Positions 42,271 through 49,237 of a stretch of DNA of 64,000 nucleotides are shown piece by piece. Origin of the DNA: an uncultured Flavobacteriales bacterium (GTDB lineage: Bacteria > Bacteroidota > Bacteroidia > Flavobacteriales > Weeksellaceae); contig CALFIE010000010.1 of assembly GCA_937876095.1 (NCBI GenBank), positions 1-64,000 of the forward strand, read 5' to 3'. Numbering within the stretch: position 1 is the stretch's first letter; each line of letters opens with the position of its first letter. The notes under the pieces are model-generated. The model saw nothing but the letters and a program-made list of their open reading frames with translations, had not been told where the DNA came from and did not search any database. A program made the position numbers and the translations under genes.

Positions 42271-42447
42271 CGGGTTTCGAGGTGCGAGATGAGTGTTTCG
42301 AGTTCTGGGTACGAGTTACGGGATGCGAGGTGCGAGATTCGTGGTAAAAATTATTACAAGAGAACCTTATTAAAGAAAAAATTGAATCATTAATTTAAAA
42401 TAAAATTTTTATAACTAAAAAACTCGCATCTCGTATCCCGAAACACG
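42271..42447. repeat. Two-armed GC-containing word-repeat island between recX and glyA
   Basis: The left arm (42271-42345) reiterates words such as TTTCGAG, TACGAG, GTGCGAGAT and CGGGATGCGAG. The 13-mer CGAGGTGCGAGAT occurs exactly twice (42278 and 42326). The right arm (42421-42447), ACTCGCATCTCGTATCCCG then AAACACG, is the reverse complement of those words. A roughly 75-bp AT-rich spacer lies between. It abuts the glyA stop codon (42450) and the recX start region. Confidence 0.7.
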
Positions 42448-42449
42448 TA

Positions 42450-43721
42450 TCAATATTGAAACAACGGTCTGCTTTGCATCAACTCATTCACTTTTTTGCG
42501 AACGCTAGTCAAAACTTCCTCATTATTAATATTTCCCACAACTTCATTGATGTAGTCTGCAATAATTACCATATCATTTTCCTTCAAACCACGAGTTGTG
42601 ATGGCTGCAGTTCCCAATCTGATACCAGAAGTTGTAAATGGTGATTTATCATCATAAGGAACCATATTTTTGTTGCAAGTGATATCTGCTTTTACCAATG
42701 CTTTTTCGGTTTCTTTACCATTCACGTTTTTATTTCGTAAATCTATGAGCATCAGATGATTGTCTGTACCTCCACTTACGATATCGAAACCTCTATCTAC
42801 CATTGCTTTTGCAAGTGATTTTGCATTGGCAACTACTTGTTTTGTATAAATTTCAAATTTTTGGTCGATTGCTTCTGCATAAGCCACTGCTTTTGCCGCA
42901 ATTACGTGTTCTAATGGACCACCTTGAGTTCCTGGGAAAACCGCACCATCTAGAACAGCACTCATCATTTTGGTTTCGCCTTTTGGTGTTTTGTGTCCGT
43001 AGGTGTTTTCAAAATCTTTACCCATCATAATCATTCCACCTCTTGGTCCGCGCAAAGTTTTGTGTGTAGTTGTGGTTACAACGTGGCAATATTCAAACGG
43101 AGAATTTAGCAAACCTTTTGCAACCAAACCAGCAGGATGTGCTATATCCGCCCAAAGTGTTGCGTTCACTTCATCTGCAATTTCTCTGTATTTTTTGTAA
43201 TCCAAATCTCTGGAATAAGCAGAAAATCCTGCAATAATCATTTTTGGTTTTTCACGAAGTGCTACTTCGCGCATTTGGTTATAGTCGATTAAACCGGTTT
43301 CTCTTTCTACACCGTAAAAAACAGGTCTGAAATTAATTCCTGAAAAATTTACATGAGAACCGTGTGTAAGATGACCACCCATAGACAAATCCATTCCCAT
43401 CACAGTATCTCCTGGTTTCAAAACCGATAAATAAATGGCGGCATTTGCTTGCGAGCCAGAATGTGGCTGTACATTGGCATAATCTACCCCGAAAAGTTGT
43501 TTTGCACGCTCAATTGCCAAAGTTTCTACCTCATCTACTACTTCGCAACCGCCGTAATATCTTTTGCCAGGATAACCTTCTGCATATTTATTGGTAAGTA
43601 CACTTCCCATTGCATTCATCACATTTTCTGAAACAAAATTCTCAGAAGCTATCAATTCTATTCCGTGTGTTTGTCTTTGTTTTTCTTTTTCTATTAACTG
43701 AAAAATGATATCATTACTCAT
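42450..43721 (-). CDS. glyA: Serine hydroxymethyltransferase
   Basis: A 423-residue PLP enzyme that interconverts serine and glycine while charging tetrahydrofolate with a one-carbon unit. The N-terminal EKQRQTHGIELIASENF, YGGCEVVDEVE, the PLP-lysine motif VVTTTTHKTLRGPRGG (about residues 217-232) and IRLGTAAITTRG are all present. A TATTTTTG -7 element lies 17 bp upstream. Downstream is the recX word-repeat island. Confidence 0.97.
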   Translation of the reverse strand: MSNDIIFQLIEKEKQRQTHGIELIASENFVSENVMNAMGSVLTNKYAEGYPGKRYYGGCEVVDEVETLAIERAKQLFGVDYANVQPHSGSQANAAIYLSVLKPGDTVMGMDLSMGGHLTHGSHVNFSGINFRPVFYGVERETGLIDYNQMREVALREKPKMIIAGFSAYSRDLDYKKYREIADEVNATLWADIAHPAGLVAKGLLNSPFEYCHVVTTTTHKTLRGPRGGMIMMGKDFENTYGHKTPKGETKMMSAVLDGAVFPGTQGGPLEHVIAAKAVAYAEAIDQKFEIYTKQVVANAKSLAKAMVDRGFDIVSGGTDNHLMLIDLRNKNVNGKETEKALVKADITCNKNMVPYDDKSPFTTSGIRLGTAAITTRGLKENDMVIIADYINEVVGNINNEEVLTSVRKKVNELMQSRPLFQY

Positions 43722-43737
43722 TGCGAATTATTTTGCC

Positions 43738-43745
43738 CAAAAATA
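43738..43745 (-). promoter_or_regulatory. Candidate -7 element of glyA
   Basis: The minus strand reads TATTTTTG, an exact TAnnTTTG match, 17 bp upstream of the glyA ATG. A one-mismatch plus-strand candidate, GATATTTG (43758-43765), serves the divergent 97-aa gene. Confidence 0.5.
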
Positions 43746-43786
43746 AGAAATTATGCAGATATTTGCACCACTATTAAAGATTAATT

Positions 43787-44080
43787 ATGAGCAACAAAAA
43801 ATATAAAAAACAACTGCTAAAATCACTAAAATCGCTTGGTAATTCTGAACATTTATTACTCGAAAGTATGACCAATCTGATGTTACTGAAAGAATTAAAA
43901 AAAAATGACATCACTTTTGAAAAAGGAGATACCTTCAGTTTCAAAGATGATATTTTCGATTATAGCCAAGACAAAAACGTAAGAAAAATGGCAAAACTGC
44001 GTCGAAAAATATTGAAAACTATGAATATATTGGTGGAAAAAAATAATTTTAAAGATAAAGAAATTAAGTTTTTATCATAA
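43787..44080 (+). CDS. Small basic protein of unknown function
   Basis: A 97-residue, lysine-rich, probably cytoplasmic protein without signal peptide, membrane helix or cysteines. Predicted segments are helical (KKQLLKSLKSLG, LESMTNLMLLKELKK), then a short beta-like stretch (ITFEKGDTFSFKDDIFDY), then a basic helix (VRKMAKLRRKILKTMNILVE). I recognise no family. The gene stands alone, divergent from glyA and convergent with the oxidase operon. The coherent hydrophobic pattern and normal composition argue that it is real. Confidence 0.65.
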   Translation: MSNKKYKKQLLKSLKSLGNSEHLLLESMTNLMLLKELKKNDITFEKGDTFSFKDDIFDYSQDKNVRKMAKLRRKILKTMNILVEKNNFKDKEIKFLS

Positions 44081-44087
44081 TTTAAAA

Positions 44088-44124
44088 AAACTCGGTTTCA
44101 AAAAATGTATTCGAAACCGAGTTT
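44088..44124 (-). terminator. Terminator of the cbb3 oxidase operon
   Basis: AAACTCGGTTTC (44088-44099) and GAAACCGAGTTT (44113-44124) form a perfect 12-bp stem with a 13-base loop. On the minus strand the stem runs into a T-tract. It lies between the convergent 97-aa gene and the last oxidase-operon gene. Confidence 0.85.
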
Positions 44125-44143
44125 ACAATAAAACAAAATACTA

Positions 44144-44557
44144 TTAAGGATTAATATAGGAAATTACGTAGTAAGCTCCCCATCCCAAAATTACTATCAT
44201 CATAATCCAAATCCAAACTGGGATAGTTTGTGGTGTTTCGCTACCTTCTATTAAAAAATTCTTGTGGTTTCCTTGGTCGTACGTATTGATCATTAATGGC
44301 AAAGTTCCATCTACTACTTCATTATTTTTCAGACCTTCTATACTGATATTTGGCCCGTTTTTTACCGTAAAACTAATGAGTTTCATGCCTTCTTTTCCCG
44401 AAACCGATTGGCTCACGATTTTCAACTGATGTGCACCATCTGCTAATTTTGAAGTATCAAAATCAAAAACAGTGGGAGTTTCCAATTCTGCGATTGGTGC
44501 AACATTGTCGTCTATGAAAAGGAAAACCTTAGTTTTATTTTTAGTCATTTTTTTCAA
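44144..44557 (-). CDS. Unknown tail-anchored protein in the cbb3 oxidase operon
   Basis: A 137-residue protein. A soluble part of about 105 residues has beta-sandwich-like character (KVFLFIDDNVAPIAELETP, then HQLKIVSQSVSG, then ISFTVKNGPNISIEGL). It is followed by one membrane helix (PVWIWIMMIVILGWGAYYVI) at the very C-terminus. There is no heme or metal motif. ATGs at codons 1 and 4 are both usable. It is 5 bp downstream of the 86-aa gene in a tight operon. It is a candidate accessory or assembly subunit of the oxidase, inferred from position only. Confidence 0.75.
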   Translation of the reverse strand: MKKMTKNKTKVFLFIDDNVAPIAELETPTVFDFDTSKLADGAHQLKIVSQSVSGKEGMKLISFTVKNGPNISIEGLKNNEVVDGTLPLMINTYDQGNHKNFLIEGSETPQTIPVWIWIMMIVILGWGAYYVISYINP

Positions 44558-44562
44558 AATTT

Positions 44563-44823
44563 TTAATTTAAAATAAGATTTTTGATGTGGTTTTTGTCTT
44601 TTTCACCTGGTTTCATCAAAAATTTGATGGAAAAAACTAGGGTAAAAATGGTAATCACAGCAATGGCTGAAACGATAATCCAATCAAACTGACCTTGTGG
44701 ACCAACTCCGTGTGTGAAATTCTGTGTTATTTTTGGTTGCTGAAGTTTGCACGCATCGCACGCAAAAGCAAAATTCATCCAAAAAATAAAAAAGAAAACG
44801 GCTATATTTTTAAAATTTTTCAT
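44563..44823 (-). CDS. Small membrane protein with CxxC in the cbb3 oxidase operon
   Basis: An 86-residue protein. An N-terminal hydrophobic segment with signal character ends in FACDACKLQQP, giving a CDAC pair just after the membrane or cleavage site. A second helix (WIIVSAIAVITIFTLVFSI) follows, then a charged tail. The CxxC is not followed by His, so it is not a heme c site; a metal or redox role is possible. It lies 3 bp after the ccoO-like gene and 5 bp before the 137-aa gene. It is not recognisable as CcoQ, CcoS or CcoH. Confidence 0.75.
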   Translation of the reverse strand: MKNFKNIAVFFFIFWMNFAFACDACKLQQPKITQNFTHGVGPQGQFDWIIVSAIAVITIFTLVFSIKFLMKPGEKDKNHIKNLILN

Positions 44824-44826
44824 AAG

Positions 44827-45816
44827 TTATTTTATTTTGTCCATTATTTTTTTCACTTCTTCTAGTTCCACTGGTTTTGCGTTGTTTCCCCATGTAGAAC
44901 GTTCATGATTGATGAGAGCTGTTACCATTTCTGGTGTAAAATTGGCTGCAGTTCCTACATTGGGCATTGTTGCAAATTGCGGTCTTGCATCATAACCTTT
45001 CATAATAATGGTAATATACAACTCCAAATCGTCTCCCAAAACAACCGGACTTCCCTTCAATGGAGGAAATGCGCCTGGTAAACCTTCTCCGTTTGCTTGG
45101 TGACAAGATACACAATTGGTGGTGTAAATTTCTGTACCATCTGGTAATGCTGAGCTTGCACCTACTGATTTTTTTCCATCTTTTGGTTTGTACAAAAATT
45201 CAGGAGACGGTGTTCCATTAGGAAGTTTTACTTGTTTTAGTGATTGTAAATAGACAACCAATTGAAGTGCTTCTGGTGTTGCTACAATTTTTTTGAATTT
45301 TCTTTTTAGAAATTTTTCCGGAACGGCAACTTCTACATCCCCTTTTTCCAAATAATCTTTTTCTTTGAAAAGAAAAGAATAAGAAGGCATTATAGATTCT
45401 GCAACTACAGCTCTTGGTTGATACAAGTGCAAGAGTTGCCACTCTTTGCTTGGTTGTCTTTCGCCAATACTGGTTAAATCTGGTCCGGTTCTTTCGGTTC
45501 CCATTAAAGTAGCAGTATTTTGCCAAACATTTAGGCGTTTATTAGCGGCAAAATCTGCAGAAATACTTGGTCTTCCTCCGAACATTTTATCTTGGTCTAT
45601 ATTTCTAACCTGTTGCGTATGACAAGCAACACAGCCGTTTTCAATATAAATTGCTTTACCTTTTTGTTCATCCAAAGAAAGTGGTTTTGCATCTGGTAAA
45701 GGTTTATTGATTTGCTGATTGTTAATAGCCGGCAAAATGGCAATATTAAGCGTGAGGAAGACAAATAAAATAAGAGCCGACCAAAATAACGTTTTATGAT
45801 TATTGAAAATTTCCAT
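44827..45816 (-). CDS. ccoO: cbb3-type oxidase subunit CcoO carrying a second cytochrome c domain
   Basis: A 329-residue membrane-anchored diheme protein. One N-terminal helix (about residues 10-30) precedes a CcoO-like domain. Its heme c site is GCVACHTQQVR (C62, C65, H66), with the CcoO-typical GTERTGPDLTSIG and AESIMPSY (Met ligand). A second class I cytochrome c domain follows with NCVSCHQANGEGLPG (C235, C238, H239) and a possible Met ligand in FATMPN. A separate CcoP is absent, so this fusion may supply the extra electron-entry heme. It is 5 bp downstream of ccoN. Confidence 0.88.
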   Translation of the reverse strand: MEIFNNHKTLFWSALILFVFLTLNIAILPAINNQQINKPLPDAKPLSLDEQKGKAIYIENGCVACHTQQVRNIDQDKMFGGRPSISADFAANKRLNVWQNTATLMGTERTGPDLTSIGERQPSKEWQLLHLYQPRAVVAESIMPSYSFLFKEKDYLEKGDVEVAVPEKFLKRKFKKIVATPEALQLVVYLQSLKQVKLPNGTPSPEFLYKPKDGKKSVGASSALPDGTEIYTTNCVSCHQANGEGLPGAFPPLKGSPVVLGDDLELYITIIMKGYDARPQFATMPNVGTAANFTPEMVTALINHERSTWGNNAKPVELEEVKKIMDKIK

Positions 45817-45821
45817 GGTAC

Positions 45822-47570
45822 TTATTTTTGAATGTCTTTTTTCTCCATTAACAAATTTTTGTTGGCTTCTAAAATTTCCGCAGGAGTTCTTGGGATGAAC
45901 AATTCTTTTTTAGGGTTCACCATTTCATAAAAATTATAGGCAAACACAAAGTGCGAAATCCACATCATGGTTCCACCTATTGCTCTCCACAACCAATAAG
46001 GAGCCATTTTTACTACACTTTCTATAAATGGTTTTTTATCCATCCACATCAATCCTTTTTCGGTAGAGCCAATCATTAATGAAAAAATATAAAATAGCAA
46101 TCCTACCAAAGCCAACCAAAAATGAATTCCGACCCAAAATTTAGGCGGCTCTTTTCCTGTCAATCTCGGAACTAATGTATAGATGAAAGCCCATAACATA
46201 AAGGTGATGATTCCGTACATCGTCATATGGGAATGCGCAACGGTGAAATCGGTGAAATGCCAAATTAAATTCGTAAAACGGAATGCTTCTACAGTTCCTT
46301 GCATAGAACCTGTGAAATAGAAAATAATAGAAATTAGATAAAATGGTAAAGTATAACTGCTTTTCAGTTGAAACCAAGATCCATTAAAAGTGAGCAAAAA
46401 ATTCGTGGTACCCGCAACTACAGGAATCACCATCCCAACACTTGCCACAATTGCCACGGTTTGCATCCACCACGGAATGGCGCTAAAAATAAAGTGATGC
46501 GTACCAATTAAAGTGTAGAAAAGTATTTGTGTCCAAAAAGCTAAAATTCCTAAACTGTAAGAATAAATAGGTTTGTTGAGTTGTTGTGGGAGAAAATAAT
46601 ACATCAAACCCAAACAAAGAAACATAAACCACATCCCAACTCCTTGATGCATGTAATATCCTTGAACGATGGTTTCGCCCAAACCGTTTTGCCAAAAAGG
46701 TAAATATGCTACTAAAACAATCACCAAAAGATACATCATCGCAGAAACGATATACCAATTGGAAACATAAATTTCTTTGGTGGTTTTTCTGGCAATTGTT
46801 TGAAGAAAATTATACAAAGAAATCGCAATTCCTACACCAAAAAGTCCCATAATTGGCCAAATATATTCACGATATTCACCACCACCATTGTTGATTCCTG
46901 CCATCAAAGAAATGGTGCCCAAAATTACCGCTAAATTCATCAAAATGAGAGAGTAATACCCCAATTTTACGCTAAAAATCTTTACAATACTTACTCTAGG
47001 TATCACATAATACGACAAACCAATCATTGCAAAAGAACACCATCCCCAAAAAACCATATTGGTATGAACGGGACGCAATCTACCGAAACTAAGCCAACTG
47101 AAATGGTCTGCATCTGGAGCTACAAATTTGATGCCCAAATATTCACCAACAGAAGTCCCTAAAATCAACCAAAAAACAGAACATCCCAAGAAATACAAAA
47201 TTAATTTTGATAATTCTGGAGATACATTTTTTTGAACCGTAACACTTTTTTTGGCAGGAATTACCCGAAGTTCTTCAACTAAACTCGCATTACTGATGAT
47301 GCCTTTTTCATCTGAAGTTGGTAAATTTCCCGACAGTACATTTTTTGGTAAATGAAACTCTTCAGAAACTTGTTTTTCGTAGGCTTCGATTTCGCTTGGA
47401 GTAAGATTTTCTAATTTTTGTTGAAAATCATAGAATTCCCTTTTCTTTTTCATATTCTGATAAGTAGAATATAGTTTCAGAATGGCAATAATCAATCCCA
47501 CAATTACAGGAATCAATATTAAGAAAACAGTGATTTGAATACCGGATTCGTTGATTAAAGAGTTATTCAT
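45822..47570 (-). CDS. ccoN: cbb3-type cytochrome c oxidase catalytic subunit I, with N-terminal extension
   Basis: A 582-residue heme-copper oxidase subunit. The low-spin heme ligand H169 is in RLRPVHTNMVFWGW. The CuB ligands are H308 (GYYMHQG) and H358/H359 (GTHHFIF). The heme pair H446/H448 is in FTVAHSHMT. Tyr352, six residues before H358, matches the position of the cross-linked helix VII tyrosine in cbb3 enzymes. Residues 1-115 are an extension not usual in CcoN: one helix (about 12-35) plus a charged coiled stretch. The enzyme should reduce O2 with high affinity. It is 49 bp downstream of the Rrf2 gene. Confidence 0.92.
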   Translation of the reverse strand: MNNSLINESGIQITVFLILIPVIVGLIIAILKLYSTYQNMKKKREFYDFQQKLENLTPSEIEAYEKQVSEEFHLPKNVLSGNLPTSDEKGIISNASLVEELRVIPAKKSVTVQKNVSPELSKLILYFLGCSVFWLILGTSVGEYLGIKFVAPDADHFSWLSFGRLRPVHTNMVFWGWCSFAMIGLSYYVIPRVSIVKIFSVKLGYYSLILMNLAVILGTISLMAGINNGGGEYREYIWPIMGLFGVGIAISLYNFLQTIARKTTKEIYVSNWYIVSAMMYLLVIVLVAYLPFWQNGLGETIVQGYYMHQGVGMWFMFLCLGLMYYFLPQQLNKPIYSYSLGILAFWTQILFYTLIGTHHFIFSAIPWWMQTVAIVASVGMVIPVVAGTTNFLLTFNGSWFQLKSSYTLPFYLISIIFYFTGSMQGTVEAFRFTNLIWHFTDFTVAHSHMTMYGIITFMLWAFIYTLVPRLTGKEPPKFWVGIHFWLALVGLLFYIFSLMIGSTEKGLMWMDKKPFIESVVKMAPYWLWRAIGGTMMWISHFVFAYNFYEMVNPKKELFIPRTPAEILEANKNLLMEKKDIQK

Positions 47571-47580
47571 GGTTTAAAAT

Positions 47581-47606
47581 ATTAAAAGACTTTTTTGCCT
47601 TTTATT
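47581..47606. promoter_or_regulatory. Inverted repeat upstream of ccoN, candidate Rrf2 operator
   Basis: ATTAAAAGAC-N6-GCCTTTTATT, lying in the 49-bp gap between the Rrf2 gene and ccoN. The geometry (10-6-10) and half-site wording match the inverted repeat upstream of the Rrf2 gene itself (48091-48116). It could alternatively be a simple AT hairpin. Confidence 0.45.
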
Positions 47607-47619
47607 AAAATAAAAAATA

Positions 47620-48054
47620 TTATCTCTTCAGATAAGAAGTTCCTACAGCAACTCCCAAAGCCAAAGATTTCAGCGATGTTTTTTCTAAATTTTCTCTAAT
47701 TTCATCTCTTATTTTCTTGAATTTTTCGTGCAACGGACAAGGTTTTTTGTCGTTACATTTTTTAAGTCCCAAACTGCAATCCTCGTAAAGACTATTTCCA
47801 TCAATCGCAAAAACAATATTCCAAAGTTTTACTTTATCCATATCGCTTTCCAATACAAAAAAACCACCATTAGGACCTTTTGCAGAATTAATGACATTTG
47901 TTTTGGTGAGTTTCTGCAATATTTTCGCAGTGAATGCTTCTGGCGAATCTGTTGCCAATGCCACTTCCTTTTGACTCACTTTTCTACCTTCCAAAGATTG
48001 TTTGGCGATGTAGATAGATGCCCGAATTCCGTATTCACACGATTTGGAAAACAT
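47620..48054 (-). CDS. Rrf2-family transcriptional regulator with a three-cysteine cluster site
   Basis: A 144-residue Rrf2 protein. The winged helix includes SCEYGIRASIYIAKQS, KVSQKEVALATDSPEAF (recognition helix region, about residues 25-41) and the wing SAKGPNGGFFV. Three cysteines (C93, C100, C106 in EDCSLGLKKCNDKKPCPLHE) are placed like the Fe-S ligands of NsrR/IscR-type members. A redox- or NO-sensing cluster is therefore plausible. It is the first gene before ccoN on the same strand and is probably its regulator. Inverted repeats upstream of both genes fit autoregulation. Confidence 0.9.
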   Translation of the reverse strand: MFSKSCEYGIRASIYIAKQSLEGRKVSQKEVALATDSPEAFTAKILQKLTKTNVINSAKGPNGGFFVLESDMDKVKLWNIVFAIDGNSLYEDCSLGLKKCNDKKPCPLHEKFKKIRDEIRENLEKTSLKSLALGVAVGTSYLKR

Positions 48055-48090
48055 ATTTTTTTTACTTTGTAAATGTAACGTTATTTTAAA

Positions 48091-48116
48091 ATTAAAAGAT
48101 ATTTTTATCTTTTAAT
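48091..48116. promoter_or_regulatory. Perfect 10-6-10 inverted repeat upstream of the Rrf2 gene, candidate operator
   Basis: ATTAAAAGAT-N6-ATCTTTTAAT is a perfect inverted repeat, 37-62 bp upstream of the Rrf2 start codon. That is where it would overlap the -33 region of a promoter with the weak -7 TACATTTA. The half-site matches that at 47581-47590 in nine of ten bases. Confidence 0.5.
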
Positions 48117-48164
48117 ATATCTATTTAATATATTGATAATTTGAATGTAAATTCTTATTTGAAT

Positions 48165-49049
48165 TTAAAACTTAATCTTTCCTTCTTCCGCCATTACCGG
48201 AATATGAATTTCTGTACCAAATTCTGCATTTAGTTTTTCAATAAAATAGGCAGACAAAAGTGGAGATGCTTTTTCTACATTTTGATGCACGAAGAAATAA
48301 AGGTTTTTCAATCCTTCTTTTTTCCAAATTTTGATGCGTTCTAACCAATCATCCAACCTTGCATAATCACTGTCTGCATTGGCGCCAACATATCGTATAA
48401 ATGCAGAATCTGTCGTCAATCTCATATGAAGCATATCTCTTCTTCCAGCAGTATCAACAATAATATTGGTAATGTTATTTTCTCCTAGCAATTGACAAAA
48501 TTTATCAAAATTTTCTTCTTCAAACCATTCTGCACTTCGTACTTCTATTGCCAAAGGAATTTCTCGTGGCCAAGATTTTACAAATTTTTCTACCCGATCA
48601 AAATCTTTTGGTTTAAAATTATCGTGCAATTGCAAGAAAACCATTCCCAACTGATCACCGAAATTCAACATTGAAGTAGCGTATTGCGTAACCACATCAT
48701 CTACATTAATCAACCTTCGGAAATGCGAAACGGTATTGGTAATTTTCGGAAAAAATTTAAAACTTTCTGGCGTTTTGTCTTTCCAAGTCAATACTTGTTC
48801 TGGGCTTGGCAAACTGTAAAAAGTAGCGTTCAACTCAATAGAATTGAACTGTGTGGCGTAATACGTCAATTCGTCTTTTGTACCTTTTGGATAAAAACCT
48901 TTCAAATCGGTTTTGTTCCATTTGGCGCAACCAATGGAAATATTTTGGAGACCATTTTTGTTCTTTTCCAAAATTTCTTTGGTTTTTGGATGATCTTTTG
49001 GAAGAGTAAAATCGATAATCGATGGATCTGCAACTTGCCCGAATTTCAT
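48165..49049 (-). CDS. DUF72-family protein
   Basis: A 294-residue TIM-barrel-like protein of the DUF72 family. Recognisable stretches are ISIGCAKWNKTDLKGFYP, YATQFNSIELNATFYSLPSPE, FKFFPKITNTVSHFRRL, LAIEVRSAEWF and LYFFVHQNVEKASPLL. The biochemical function of the family is unknown. It is monocistronic: the Rrf2 gene lies downstream and the nrdA terminator upstream. Confidence 0.92.
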   Translation of the reverse strand: MKFGQVADPSIIDFTLPKDHPKTKEILEKNKNGLQNISIGCAKWNKTDLKGFYPKGTKDELTYYATQFNSIELNATFYSLPSPEQVLTWKDKTPESFKFFPKITNTVSHFRRLINVDDVVTQYATSMLNFGDQLGMVFLQLHDNFKPKDFDRVEKFVKSWPREIPLAIEVRSAEWFEEENFDKFCQLLGENNITNIIVDTAGRRDMLHMRLTTDSAFIRYVGANADSDYARLDDWLERIKIWKKEGLKNLYFFVHQNVEKASPLLSAYFIEKLNAEFGTEIHIPVMAEEGKIKF

Positions 49050-49153
49050 AGGTGTAAAAATTTAAGTTTTAAAGTTAATAATTTCCTGCATACTGCACAG
49101 ACTAATACAGTAAAATTTTAACCACAAAGAACACAATGGCTTTCACAAAGTCC

Positions 49154-49186
49154 AAAAAAAAACCACAGAAAAAATTCTGTGGTTTT
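49154..49186 (-). terminator. Rho-independent terminator downstream of nrdA
   Basis: AAAACCACAGAA (49159-49170) and TTCTGTGGTTTT (49175-49186) form a perfect 12-bp stem with an AAAA loop. On the minus strand the stem is followed by an uninterrupted T-run. The 13-mer TTTTAACCACAAA just outside it (49116) is shared with 10715. Confidence 0.88.
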
Positions 49187-49194
49187 ACTTTTAT

Positions 49195-49222
49195 CTTTTT
49201 ACTTTAGTCTTTTTACTTTGGT
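49195..49222. repeat. 14-bp tandem repeat between nrdA and its terminator
   Basis: CTTTTTACTTTAGT is followed immediately by CTTTTTACTTTGGT, a 13/14 match. It is similar in style to the word-repeat islands elsewhere in the window. Confidence 0.5.
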
Positions 49223-49237
49223 CTTGTATCTTAGAAA

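Noticed and set aside
45822..47570. ccoN as a nitric oxide reductase NorB
   Set aside because: The partner protein has CcoO wording (GTERTGPDL, ESIMPSY) and the catalytic subunit keeps the cbb3-type tyrosine six residues before the HH pair.
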